Source: Hyphomicrobiales bacterium (lineage in GTDB: Bacteria; Pseudomonadota; Alphaproteobacteria; Rhizobiales; Xanthobacteraceae). From it: 34,570 bases of DNA. The position numbers were made by a program, and so were the translations under genes. This document shows, piece after piece, positions 24,637 to 33,092 of the stretch. The stretch is from NCBI GenBank assembly GCA_003152455.1, contig PMAF01000020.1:9763-44332 (forward strand), in the 5' to 3' direction. The notes below the pieces were generated by a model that worked only from the letters and a program-made list of their open reading frames with translations, was not told where the DNA came from and did no database searches. Numbering within the stretch: position 1 is the stretch's first letter; each line of letters starts with the position of its first letter.

Positions 24637-25510
24637 TTTCTTCGCGTTTCTCGGCGATAAGGCCGGTGGGCCGCACGGCGAGCATCAGCAGGAGCAGTGC
24701 GAAAACGACAATGTCGATGAGGCCAGGATCGAGAAATTGGGTGGTGTAGCTCTCGATCAGTCCGACGATTAGCCCGGCGATAATGGTTCCTTCGACATTG
24801 CCAAAGCCGCCGATAATCACGATGGCGAAGGCCTTGACGATGACAGTCGTGCCGGCAAAAGGTGTAAGCACTAACACCGGTCCGAGCATTGCCCCGCTCA
24901 TCCCCGCAAGCGCCGACGCAATGACAAAGGCCAGCATTATGAGTTGATTGGGATTGATGCCCATCAGCGCCGCGGTTTCGCGGTCCTGCGAGACCGCGCG
25001 CAGTGCTTTGCCGAGAATGGTAAATTTCATGAAGGCATAGAGCAGTCCGATCGCGATCGTGGACATCATGATAATCAGGACGCTCTGCATCGTCAGGAAT
25101 ATACCGCCGAAACGGATTACGTTATTACTGTAGGGCGTATCGAATGCGTAAGGGATGGGCCCGAGCAGCACCAGCATGACATTTTGCAGGGTGATGGAGA
25201 CACCGATGGTTGCAATCAGCGGCAACAGTTCATTGGCGCGCTCGCGCAAGGGTGCAAAAATGACCGCGTTCACCAGCCATCCCAAAATGGCCCCAACGAT
25301 CAGCGCGGCCGCAATGCCGGCAAAATAATTGCCGCTGAACAGGTGGGTCACGAAATAGGCGGTGAACGCTCCCAGCGTGACAATATCGGCGTGGGCAAAA
25401 TTTATCTGGACCAGCACGCCATAAATAAGGGTGAGCCCCAACGCGACCAGCACGTAGAGGCTCCCCACGACGACACCGTTGATCCCCTGCTGGAGGATGA
25501 CGGTCAGCAT
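24629..25510 (-). CDS. livH: Branched-chain amino acid-type ABC transporter permease LivH
   Basis: A 293-residue inner-membrane permease. The N-terminal GVVVGSLYVLVALGLTLIYG and QINFAHADIVTLGAF are diagnostic of LivH, and VIIGGFGNVEGTIIAGLIVG near 245 is the loop that meets the ATPases. It starts 16 bases after the binding-protein stop. It forms the channel together with the LivM encoded next. Confidence 0.95.
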   Translation of the reverse strand: MLTVILQQGINGVVVGSLYVLVALGLTLIYGVLVQINFAHADIVTLGAFTAYFVTHLFSGNYFAGIAAALIVGAILGWLVNAVIFAPLRERANELLPLIATIGVSITLQNVMLVLLGPIPYAFDTPYSNNVIRFGGIFLTMQSVLIIMMSTIAIGLLYAFMKFTILGKALRAVSQDRETAALMGINPNQLIMLAFVIASALAGMSGAMLGPVLVLTPFAGTTVIVKAFAIVIIGGFGNVEGTIIAGLIVGLIESYTTQFLDPGLIDIVVFALLLLMLAVRPTGLIAEKREENV

Positions 25511-25526
25511 GTCTGCAAGGCTGGTT

Positions 25527-26684
25527 TTACTTTACAGCCTTCCAGGACAAGTCTGGCTGAGTTTCCATGTAGTGGATCGTATCCATTTTGGTGTTTTGGT
25601 TGGTCTTGTCGAATTCGACGCTCCCAGTCACGCCGGAGAAATTCTTTGTCGCAGCAAGACCGACCCGAATTGACTGGGCGTCCTTGGCGCCGCGGCGCAC
25701 CACGTCAGCGATCAGCATGACTTGGTCGTAGGCATGCGCGTTGAGGTGGGTCGGATCCTGGTTGTATTTGGCTTTGAACGCCTCAATGAACTTACGAACG
25801 ACATCACGTTGGTCGGTCGGGTCGAACTGGACGATGCGGATATAGCCTACTGCCGCCTTTCCGGCCTTTTGCTCGAAACCGAAGGGCAGCCAAATGGTGC
25901 CGAGCTGTATGGCCTGGCCGCCGCCGCCCTTGACGACGCCGGCCTGCGCGAGCGCCTGTGTGATCTTCAAGCCCTGGCCTTCCAGCGTGTAGGTGGGGAT
26001 CACATCGATCTTGCCAAGACTAGCAACGCGGGTCGCAATCGATGTAAAGTCATTGACGTCGCGGCCAAAGCCTATATCGGCGAGAATTTTGCCGCCGAGC
26101 TTAGTGAAAGTTTCAGCAAAAACGTTAGCATTGCCGATGCCTGCATTGGTGTTCTCGTGCAGTAGCACCGCCGTGCGCGCATTGAGCTGCTTGTAGGCCT
26201 TTGTCGCGATATCGACGCCCTGCATCACTTCATTTGGCATAATGCGGAACGTCCAGGGATTGCCTGGATCGGTGATCTTGATCGCGGAGGAGCCGGCGTT
26301 GAGGAGTGGAACCTTGGCCTGTTCCATGATCGGCATGACGGCGAGCGTTGCGTCCGAACATTCCTCGCCAATCACTACATCGGGTTTGAACTGATCGAGC
26401 AGGCGTTTGACAGCTTGAGTTGCCGGCAGCGGGCCGCATGCGGAATCTTCGTATTTCACCTCGAATTTGAAGCCATTGACGCCCGCCTTGTTGAGCTGTT
26501 CAAGCGCGAGCTCAACGCCTTGCTTGTCTTGCGCGCCGAAATAGGAGCCGGGGCCCGACATCGGAAACAGTGCCCCGATCTTGATGGTCTTGTCAGCGGC
26601 CAGAACCGCGGTCGCTGAGCCTGCGAAGATGCCGCCGACGAGCCCGGCCGACATCAGTAGCGTGCGAAATGTCCGTTTAGTCAT
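25527..26684 (-). CDS. Liv-type periplasmic substrate-binding protein
   Basis: A 385-residue secreted binding protein. The signal peptide has KRTFRT, a hydrophobic core and a cleavage site at VLAADKT. The mature part opens IKIGALFPMSGPGSYFGAQDKQG (in outline), the standard start of LivK/Peripla_BP_6 proteins, followed by GEECSDATLAVMPIMEQAKVP. Its C-terminal half (GYIRIVQFDPTDQRDVVRKF, LNAHAYDQVMLIADVVRRG) completes two lobes. It leads the livKHMGF-SDR operon. GGAGG lies six bases from the ATG but inside a small hairpin. Ligand unknown; relatives bind amino acids, amides or aromatic acids. Confidence 0.93.
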   Translation of the reverse strand: MTKRTFRTLLMSAGLVGGIFAGSATAVLAADKTIKIGALFPMSGPGSYFGAQDKQGVELALEQLNKAGVNGFKFEVKYEDSACGPLPATQAVKRLLDQFKPDVVIGEECSDATLAVMPIMEQAKVPLLNAGSSAIKITDPGNPWTFRIMPNEVMQGVDIATKAYKQLNARTAVLLHENTNAGIGNANVFAETFTKLGGKILADIGFGRDVNDFTSIATRVASLGKIDVIPTYTLEGQGLKITQALAQAGVVKGGGGQAIQLGTIWLPFGFEQKAGKAAVGYIRIVQFDPTDQRDVVRKFIEAFKAKYNQDPTHLNAHAYDQVMLIADVVRRGAKDAQSIRVGLAATKNFSGVTGSVEFDKTNQNTKMDTIHYMETQPDLSWKAVK

Positions 26685-26690
26685 GGCTGT

Positions 26691-26704
26691 CCTCCAACTG
26701 GAGG
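26691..26704 (-). promoter_or_regulatory. Hairpin that buries the ribosome site of the Liv binding-protein gene
   Basis: Read on the minus strand, CCTCC and GGAGG flank the four bases AGTT (26704 to 26691), and the GGAGG is the ribosome-binding site of the binding-protein gene, with six bases to its ATG. The five GC-rich pairs and tetraloop would hide that site in the transcript. This could tune translation or respond to a ligand or protein. It could also be a coincidence of a strong Shine-Dalgarno near its complement. Confidence 0.45.
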
Positions 26705-26810
26705 TTCATTAGACCTATTTATTCAAATTGCTGCAATAGGAGTTGTCTGATGAGGCTTTTCGGTTTGTTTGAGATGATTGCGCCATGCAAGTTGCGACAG
26801 CCCGTCAACT

Positions 26811-27692
26811 CTAATAGAGAGTTTGTTCGACGCAATCTTCATAGACCGGCGAGCGTTGCAGCAGCCCGCCAGACATAAAACTCAATCCGAGTCGATAAAA
26901 TCCCTGCTTCGACATTGCAGGATTGTGCGCCCATAGGCCGGCATCGCGATAACGCTGCAGCGAAGGCACCAATATGTCGTTCGGCACGTGAGGAAAGAAC
27001 GGCGCAACGGCCTTGACCAGGTCTTCTGCGCTGTTGGCGTAGAGCCATTGCTCCATTTTCGCTAGTGCACGCGTCACCGCCACAAAGACCTCGCGCCGTC
27101 GTGCGATTGCCCCCCGCGTAGCGATAAACGCCGTATAGACCGTAGGTCCGCGGGAGCTGGCCGCATAGAGTAGTTTGTCGGCGTGGTCCATTTCGGCCAT
27201 TGAGACTAAAGGCTCGAACGCTTGCATCACGTCCAGTTCACCCTTGCGTAGCGATGCGTAATTTTCCGCCATGGTGCGATCAGAAACTCTTTTGATCGCT
27301 TCAGGATTAATCCCGATCTCACGCAGATCATGCTGGAGGCACATCCACGGCGTAGGCACCTCTGAGACGCTGGCGAAACGCAAGTGCGCAAGGTCCGACA
27401 GTTTAAATGGCTTACAATTACCGATCAGAAAAAACGGATCACGCGAGACAACTTCGCCGAAGCAGACTAGCGGACTTCCGGCATCCCGATCCTGCGCTAG
27501 CATTACACGCATAGGACCGCCCCAGGTCAGATCAATCGTGCCATTAATGAGATGCAAAATTGCATCGCCCGGTGCATCGGAGGTGACCAATTCGACATCG
27601 ACACCCTCACGCGCGAAGAATCCAAGCTTGTGTGCCGCGTAATAAGGCGCATAGAAGATGGCGCGGAAATTTTCCATTAGTCTGATCTTCAC
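26811..27692 (-). CDS. NMT1/SsuA-like binding-fold protein without signal peptide
   Basis: A 293-residue protein with the NMT1/THI5-like periplasmic-binding fold: FYAPYYAAHKLGFFAREGVDVELV near the start (in outline), GDAILHLINGTIDLTWGGPMRVML, then GELDVMQAFEPLVSMA. The start is GTG at 27692. No signal peptide is visible, and the frame upstream reads nothing like one. It may therefore be a cytosolic enzyme (THI5 and some decarboxylases use this fold), a ligand sensor, or a protein whose leader was lost. No ABC ATPase or permease of the matching type lies beside it. It precedes the second liv operon and follows two Bug genes on the same strand. Confidence 0.82.
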   Translation of the reverse strand: MKIRLMENFRAIFYAPYYAAHKLGFFAREGVDVELVTSDAPGDAILHLINGTIDLTWGGPMRVMLAQDRDAGSPLVCFGEVVSRDPFFLIGNCKPFKLSDLAHLRFASVSEVPTPWMCLQHDLREIGINPEAIKRVSDRTMAENYASLRKGELDVMQAFEPLVSMAEMDHADKLLYAASSRGPTVYTAFIATRGAIARRREVFVAVTRALAKMEQWLYANSAEDLVKAVAPFFPHVPNDILVPSLQRYRDAGLWAHNPAMSKQGFYRLGLSFMSGGLLQRSPVYEDCVEQTLY

Positions 27693-27932
27693 GTGGTGGA
27701 GCTCCGGAGTAATGATCGGTAAGAGAGCCTTGTCGCTTGCCGAAATATTAATTTCTTAAGCCTTTGACACCAGCGTCTCAGTCGTAATCCGCACGGTGCA
27801 TTCAGCCAGAGAAATCATTGCACTGAACCGAGATCGTCCGGAACGACATCAAGATCAACTAGCTAGGCCGGCCTGGTGAGCTCCGCCCGCCATGCGATCT
27901 ATTTGCCTGAGCCTATCGTCGTCATCTTAAAT

Positions 27933-28904
27933 CTATTCCAAGGCTAGACCTGCGGCATTGATCGGGCCAGCCCATTTGGCGATTTCGCTGGCGACGAATT
28001 GTGCAAGATATGCCGATGAACGCCGTTCATTTGCTACCAGATCAATGCCATTTTCCTTGAATCGCTTTTGCACCGTCGGATTGTTCATGGTCGCAACTGT
28101 AGCATCGTGAAGCTTTTGAACGATTGGCGCGGGCGTATTCTTGGGCAGAAAAAAAGCACTCCAGTTGGATGCCTCAAAATCAGTCAATCCTTGCTCATGC
28201 GCCGACGCCAGATTTGGCAGGCTCGGCGACCGCCCGCGGGTCAGTATTGCGATCGGCTTGATCGCGCCGCTTCTAATTTGAGGGATCGCGATCGGGGTAT
28301 CTATGCACAAATAGTCGACGCGCTGCGCGATCAGGTCTTGCATCGCTAATGCGCCGCCGCGATACGGGACATGGGTGACATTGATGCCGATTCGCGCATT
28401 GATAAGGGCGCAGCCGAGATGCGTGGCCGAGCCTGCGCCAGCTGAAGCAAATTGCATCTTGTTCTGGTTGGCCTTCGCATAGGCGGCGAATTCCCGCAAA
28501 TTGTCCGCAGGCAAATCTTTGCGCACAACCAGCACTAAGGACAGATCGGCGATCAGCGCGACCGGGGTGAAATCAGTCGTGGAATTGTAAAGTGGATTCT
28601 TGTAGAGCGTTTGGCTGACGGCATGCGTACCGACATTGCCGAGCACAAACTGATAGCCGTCGGGCGCTGACTTTGCGACCCGGGCCGCACCAATCATGCC
28701 GCCAGCTCCACCGACGTTCTCGATAATCACCTGCTGCTGCAGGGCTTCGCTCAAACCTGATTGTAGAATGCGCGCAACTGTGTCCATCGGCCCTCCGGCT
28801 GCGAATGGCACCACCATGGTCAACGATCGGGTTGGCCAAGTCTCGGCGTGGGTCGGTGCAGCCAAGACACTTGCAAGCACTCCAATTATGATTAGTCGCA
28901 GCAT
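27933..28904 (-). CDS. Bug/TTT-family substrate-binding protein
   Basis: A 323-residue secreted binding protein of the tripartite tricarboxylate transporter (Bug/TctC) family. A signal peptide ends at APTHAETWPTR; then LTMVVPFAAGGPMDTVARIL, VIIENVGGAGGMIGAARVAKSAPDGYQF and VTHVPYRGGALAMQDLIAQRVDY are the characteristic segments. The second aspartate-containing loop and the typical C-terminus are present. No TctA or TctB membrane genes lie in the window, so it is an orphan component, as most Bug proteins are. Its neighbours suggest di- or tricarboxylates as ligands. Confidence 0.93.
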   Translation of the reverse strand: MLRLIIIGVLASVLAAPTHAETWPTRSLTMVVPFAAGGPMDTVARILQSGLSEALQQQVIIENVGGAGGMIGAARVAKSAPDGYQFVLGNVGTHAVSQTLYKNPLYNSTTDFTPVALIADLSLVLVVRKDLPADNLREFAAYAKANQNKMQFASAGAGSATHLGCALINARIGINVTHVPYRGGALAMQDLIAQRVDYLCIDTPIAIPQIRSGAIKPIAILTRGRSPSLPNLASAHEQGLTDFEASNWSAFFLPKNTPAPIVQKLHDATVATMNNPTVQKRFKENGIDLVANERRSSAYLAQFVASEIAKWAGPINAAGLALE

Positions 28905-29067
28905 TGCTAGTCTCCTAGATCGTGAAAAATGCCGCGTTTAGATCGGAAATTGGGTGGTAAAGCCGATCGCGGGCGTTGCCCAATTGTTCCTTGACAGTTT
29001 GTTCTAAGAGTGGGCTCGGAACCAGCCGGCAAAAAATCTCAGGCGTTCGGAGAGCATCGTTTTGACC

Positions 29068-29081
29068 TGGTGCTAGCACCA
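29068..29081. repeat. Perfect 14-bp palindrome between the two Bug genes
   Basis: TGGTGCTAGCACCA reads identically on both strands. It lies 10 bases past the stop of the upstream Bug gene and 164 bases before the start of the next. No T run follows, so it is a poor terminator. It could be an operator for the downstream Bug gene or an RNA hairpin protecting the message end. Confidence 0.35.
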
Positions 29082-29090
29082 CTTTGGTCA

Positions 29091-30062
29091 TCAGTTGATT
29101 GAGATATTGGCCTCGTGCGCGATTTTGCCGTATTTTGAAATTTCGTCTTGGATAAATTTCACATAGTCATTGCCCCCCAACGGTGTTGTGACAATCCCAA
29201 ACGAGTGCAGCTTGTCCACAAATGTCGGGTCAGTATTGATCTTCGTTAGTTCACCGCTCAAGCGGTCGACCACATCTTTGGGAAGGCCGGCCGGTCCGGA
29301 AATTCCGAACCACAAGCCGCCGAGGACGGTCGGATAGCCTGATTCTGCCATGGTCGGGATGTTAGGTAATTTCGGCGAGCGCTCGGTACTCATCGCTGCC
29401 AAGGGACGAATGGTGCCAGCTTGAATGTTAGAAAGCTGCGACGGAAGTCCGTCGAGTATGACCTGAATTTGGCCCGAGACGAGGTCTAGTATGGCCGGGC
29501 CCATTCCTTTGTAAGGCACGTGGACCATTCGAACGCCGGACGCTGCTTTGAACATCTCGCCCCAGAACTGACCCGGACTACCGACCCCCGAGGTTCCATA
29601 ATTCAATTGATCAGGATTGCGCTTCGCGTAAGCGACCAGTTCGGCGAGGGACTTCGGCGGAAGCGCCGCATTTACGCTTAAGACCGCGGGGACTGTCGCG
29701 ATAAGCCCGATGTGAGTGAAATCTTTGATCGGCTCGTATGGCAGACCCTTGAATGCGACCGGTGCAGTCGCGTGTGTCGTGCTTGATGAAAGCAGAAGTG
29801 TGTAGCCGTCGGGCGCAGCACGAGCGACGGCAACGGATGCGATCGTGCCAGAGGCGCCGCCACGATTATCTACTATGACATTTTCCCCGAGCGCATTGGA
29901 CAGTCGTTCTGCAATGAGTCGTCCGATAAAGTCTCCCGCGCCGCCTGGAGGCAACGGGACAATCAAAGTTATGTATCGTTCGGGATAGGAGGCTGCTGGC
30001 GCGAGGTTAGACGACGCCAAAAGTGGGACGATCCATGCCAACAGAAAGGTTAGAATCTTCAT
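29091..30062 (-). CDS. Bug/TTT-family substrate-binding protein
   Basis: A 323-residue secreted Bug-family binding protein. The signal peptide ends around NLAPAASYPER; LIVPLPPGGAGDFIGRLIAE, VIVDNRGGASGTIASVAVARAAPDGYTLL and MVHVPYKGMGPAILDLVSGQ are the diagnostic segments. It is of the same length as the next Bug protein but differs over most of the sequence, so the two probably bind different ligands. It follows the TcuA-like flavoprotein by 65 bases on the same strand, a common arrangement in tricarboxylate loci. Confidence 0.94.
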   Translation of the reverse strand: MKILTFLLAWIVPLLASSNLAPAASYPERYITLIVPLPPGGAGDFIGRLIAERLSNALGENVIVDNRGGASGTIASVAVARAAPDGYTLLLSSSTTHATAPVAFKGLPYEPIKDFTHIGLIATVPAVLSVNAALPPKSLAELVAYAKRNPDQLNYGTSGVGSPGQFWGEMFKAASGVRMVHVPYKGMGPAILDLVSGQIQVILDGLPSQLSNIQAGTIRPLAAMSTERSPKLPNIPTMAESGYPTVLGGLWFGISGPAGLPKDVVDRLSGELTKINTDPTFVDKLHSFGIVTTPLGGNDYVKFIQDEISKYGKIAHEANISIN

Positions 30063-30127
30063 GATAGATCTCCCGCTCGCTTTAGTGGAAGGGACATCGC
30101 CCGTTATTTGTACTTATTGCGTTTTTC

Positions 30128-31612
30128 TCATGCCTGAGCCGCTTCGCGTCCGGCAATGCGCCCGAATACCGCGCCAGAGACAAGACCGGTGCCGCCTGGA
30201 TATCCGCCATAAAAAATGCCACCAACTATCTCGCCCGCAGCAAATAGGCCAGGAATGGGCTCTCTCGCGGTGTTGAGAACCTGAGAACGGGTGGAGATGC
30301 GTAGGCCCCCAAAGGTGAACGTAATGCCAGTGGTTACGCTAAATGCAAGAAATGGGCCCTTATCGATCGGATAGGACCAATTCGACTTAGGTATTTCCAG
30401 CCCAAGCGTCGTACGACCATCCTTTACCGACAGATTGATAGGTGGGTCTCCAGGAGGCACTGCCGCATTAAATTGACTAACGGTCTGCAAAAACCCATCT
30501 GCGTTAACACCTTCAAGCTTTCTGCTGAGTTCTTCGAGGGTATCGCCCGTCGCTTTTGTCACTTTCCGGATGCGATATTCGTCGCGGAGAAACGGAACCG
30601 CGCGCTGATCGAACACCTGCCAAGCCAGCAGGCCGGGCTGCGCTAAAATCTCTCGGCCGATGCGAGCATAGGTGAACGTCTGTAGATCGGAGCCCTCGTC
30701 GACAAATCGCTTGCCTGCAGCATTGACCATGATGCCGACCGGATAACTGAATTTTTGATAACCATCGCCGACCACAAGATCGCCAGTTTCTGGTGCGTTG
30801 CTATCCCAGCAGGTCGAGTGCGCGCCGGACCAATGGCCTGCAGAGTTAGCGCCTGCCGCCAGCGCCATTTTCAATCCTTCTCCGGTGTTGAAACGCGTGC
30901 CTCGGACTTTGGCGAGGTCCCAATTAGGACCCAAATAGCGAGCCCGCATTTCAGCGCTTGCTTCAAACCCGCCGCAGGCCAGAACGACGGCTTTGGCGCC
31001 GATTTCCACAGGTTTGCCTTGAATGTCGCCATAGACGCCATTTATACGTCCCGCAATTTTCCGCAATGCGTTTGCGGATGCATTGCAAACGATTTCAATT
31101 CCGGCAGTGGACGCGGCTTTGTAATATGCATCCAGCAGCCCTGGCCCGCCGCCCCACACTTCAAACGGCAGACCGCCCCAAAATTTGAATCGTCCGTCAA
31201 TTTTTGCGGCTTGCCGGCCAAAGCTGATCTGAAAACGGACGCCGAGATCACGCATCCACGCCAGCGTATCAAAACTATTGTCGACGAGTATTTCGACGAG
31301 ATCGGAATCGCACCGGTGATGCGTAAGCCGCATCACATCTTCCAGGTAATCTTCGCGCGAATATACCCCAAAATCAGACGAGGCGATTTCGCTTTCAGTC
31401 AAATCAGGAACCAATCGTCGCATGTCGGCGACGCTTTGATAAACCGTCCGCATTTGGCCAGCGGCGTAACGTGTATTGCCGCCCTGATCCTCAGCGCCGG
31501 AAGCTTCCAGGACCAGAACCGATGCACGAGACTGCTTAGCCGAGAGTGCAGCCGCCATCGCCGCGTTCCCCGCTCCGACGACGACGACATCATAGTGATC
31601 CTGCACTATCAA
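30128..31612 (-). CDS. FAD-dependent tricarballylate dehydrogenase-like flavoprotein (TcuA family)
   Basis: A 494-residue cytoplasmic flavoprotein of the fumarate reductase/succinate dehydrogenase family. The N-terminal VVVGAGNAAMAAALSA (GxGNAA form, 10-25) and the C-terminal FYGGYPGGTGLVSGAVFGRIAG are typical of TcuA-type tricarballylate dehydrogenases, which oxidise tricarballylate to cis-aconitate. The middle ITFTFGGLRIS carries the usual substrate-domain pattern. No TcuB electron-transfer partner is visible in the window. It lies between LeuD and Bug genes. FAD enzymes for other carboxylates share this fold, so tricarballylate is a likely but unproven substrate. Confidence 0.83.
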   Translation of the reverse strand: MIVQDHYDVVVVGAGNAAMAAALSAKQSRASVLVLEASGAEDQGGNTRYAAGQMRTVYQSVADMRRLVPDLTESEIASSDFGVYSREDYLEDVMRLTHHRCDSDLVEILVDNSFDTLAWMRDLGVRFQISFGRQAAKIDGRFKFWGGLPFEVWGGGPGLLDAYYKAASTAGIEIVCNASANALRKIAGRINGVYGDIQGKPVEIGAKAVVLACGGFEASAEMRARYLGPNWDLAKVRGTRFNTGEGLKMALAAGANSAGHWSGAHSTCWDSNAPETGDLVVGDGYQKFSYPVGIMVNAAGKRFVDEGSDLQTFTYARIGREILAQPGLLAWQVFDQRAVPFLRDEYRIRKVTKATGDTLEELSRKLEGVNADGFLQTVSQFNAAVPPGDPPINLSVKDGRTTLGLEIPKSNWSYPIDKGPFLAFSVTTGITFTFGGLRISTRSQVLNTAREPIPGLFAAGEIVGGIFYGGYPGGTGLVSGAVFGRIAGREAAQA

Positions 31613-31707
31613 ACTCCCTCGTGCGCGGCCGCATCAAAGAAGATTGTATGACAATCTTCCTTGAAGCCCGAGTCAAGCATTTTGTCGCGCCTTCGCGCGA
31701 GCCGCGC

Positions 31708-32319
31708 TTATGGAAGTAGCCAAGGGGACCCTTCGAAATAGGCAGATTCAAAATGACGAATTTGCTCGGAGAACTGCATTGCAAGAATGCAATCGTCGAG
31801 GCCCTGTTGGAGCCGACTTTTCCGTGACGGAGTGATGTCGAAATGAAATACTTCGCCAGAGGGAGCTGTGACTATTTGGCTTTCTAAATTGATACGAACA
31901 TGTGCGCCGGGATTCGCACAAATCTCGGCATTTAGGGCGTCGGTTTGTTTTTTCTCGATTGCCACCGCGAGGAGGCCATTGCGGAAGCAGTTTATCGTAA
32001 AAATCTCGCCATAGCTCGGCGCAATGATGCATCGGATACCAAAGTCGAGCAGCGCCAGCACAGCCAATTCGCGCGCAGAGCCGCAGCCAAAATTGGGGCC
32101 TGTAACAAGAATCTGGGCGTTGCGACAAGTGTTTTGGTTAAGCGGAAATCCGGGCCGTTCAGCGCCTGCGGCGTCGAAGCGCCACTCGCGAAACAAGACA
32201 TCCTGGTAGCCAGCGCTGCGCGCGCGACGGAGGAAGCGCGACGGAAAAATGGTTCCAGTATCGATATCGGTCCGATCGAGTGGGACAGCTACCGCGTCGA
32301 GCGATGTGAAAGGTTCCAT
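31708..32319 (-). CDS. LeuD-like (3-isopropylmalate dehydratase small subunit / aconitase swivel domain)
   Basis: A 203-residue aconitase-family small subunit, forming the swivelling domain that completes the active site of the LeuC-like partner. VAVPLDRTDIDTGTIFPSRFL at the N-terminus and TGPNFGCGSARELAVLALLDFGIRCIIAPSYGEIF (in outline) are the diagnostic parts; the canonical GCGSSREHA is here GCGSARELA, and the canonical ADIFYNN is GEIFTIN. The arginine that contacts the substrate carboxylate is kept. These shifts suggest a substrate other than isopropylmalate, for example a citrate-like acid. It lies 15 bases after the enoyl-CoA hydratase gene, not next to leuC. Confidence 0.85.
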   Translation of the reverse strand: MEPFTSLDAVAVPLDRTDIDTGTIFPSRFLRRARSAGYQDVLFREWRFDAAGAERPGFPLNQNTCRNAQILVTGPNFGCGSARELAVLALLDFGIRCIIAPSYGEIFTINCFRNGLLAVAIEKKQTDALNAEICANPGAHVRINLESQIVTAPSGEVFHFDITPSRKSRLQQGLDDCILAMQFSEQIRHFESAYFEGSPWLLP

Positions 32320-32334
32320 GAAACGTAAGCCCCG

Positions 32335-33069
32335 TTAGCGAGAACCAGCCACTATGGCGTAGAGGCCGGAGCCTAGCGCAGCCCGTCCCGTCGGCTGCAT
32401 TTGCGGCGCAAGTTTCAGATAGTCCTTGACCGCGCGAATTGAATCGCCCGGTTGCGAGCATACGTGCGCTGCAAAGACTATTGCTTTTTCCCGCAGCGTT
32501 TGATGTGGTTCGACAGCGCTTACCAGGCCGGCCGATAGCGCGGCTGCCGCGCCGATTTGCTCCGTCCCGAAGACGAGGTAGACGAGGGTACGCAAATTAA
32601 CTCGATCCAATAGCGCGGTCATAGCTAGGGTCGGCGGTAGCCCACGCTCATTCATTTCCGGTAAACTAAAACGGGCGCGGTCGCCCGCGATCACGATGTC
32701 ACAAGCGCAGGCAAGCGCGCAGCCAAAGCCAGCCGCCGCCCCTTGCACCACCGAGACCGTTGGCACTGAAGCGCTCTTGATGGTCGAATAGAAATCAATG
32801 ATCGGAGCCGTCATGCGTGTGCGGATATCGAGGGCAGATGGCTTCTTTCCTTTTGCGGCATCCTCTGGGGCTTCCGAATAATCCCGACCCTTACAAAACT
32901 CGTCGCCCTCGGCATCGATCACCACAATTTTTATGTCATCTGGGATTGATTGTAGTGTCTCCGTCAGAGTGCGGATCATCGACATCGTAATCAAATTTCC
33001 GCAATCGGGACGATTTAATGTGATCCATAGCGCTCCGTTCTTCGTCTGAAGCTTGACGTGGTCGGTCAT
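32335..33069 (-). CDS. Enoyl-CoA hydratase/isomerase family protein
   Basis: A 244-residue crotonase-fold protein. The oxyanion-hole segments are DEFCKGRDYSEA near 60 and VVQGAAAGFGCALACACD near 100, and the acidic region FSLPEMNERGLPP near 130 aligns with catalytic glutamate positions of hydratases. I start it at ATG 33069 with AAGGGG six bases upstream; the open frame reaching 33297 overlaps the leuC-like gene. Crotonases hydrate, isomerise or cleave CoA thioesters. It sits between the two halves of an aconitase-type enzyme, which is unusual, and suggests that a CoA ester is part of the same pathway. Confidence 0.86.
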   Translation of the reverse strand: MTDHVKLQTKNGALWITLNRPDCGNLITMSMIRTLTETLQSIPDDIKIVVIDAEGDEFCKGRDYSEAPEDAAKGKKPSALDIRTRMTAPIIDFYSTIKSASVPTVSVVQGAAAGFGCALACACDIVIAGDRARFSLPEMNERGLPPTLAMTALLDRVNLRTLVYLVFGTEQIGAAAALSAGLVSAVEPHQTLREKAIVFAAHVCSQPGDSIRAVKDYLKLAPQMQPTGRAALGSGLYAIVAGSR

Positions 33070-33092
33070 TCTTACCCCTTCGCGTTGTAATG

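Noticed and set aside
26727-26737. Near-palindrome ATTGCTGCAAT upstream of the second liv operon
   Set aside because: Short, odd-centred and common by chance in AT-richer spacer; no promoter or operator context.
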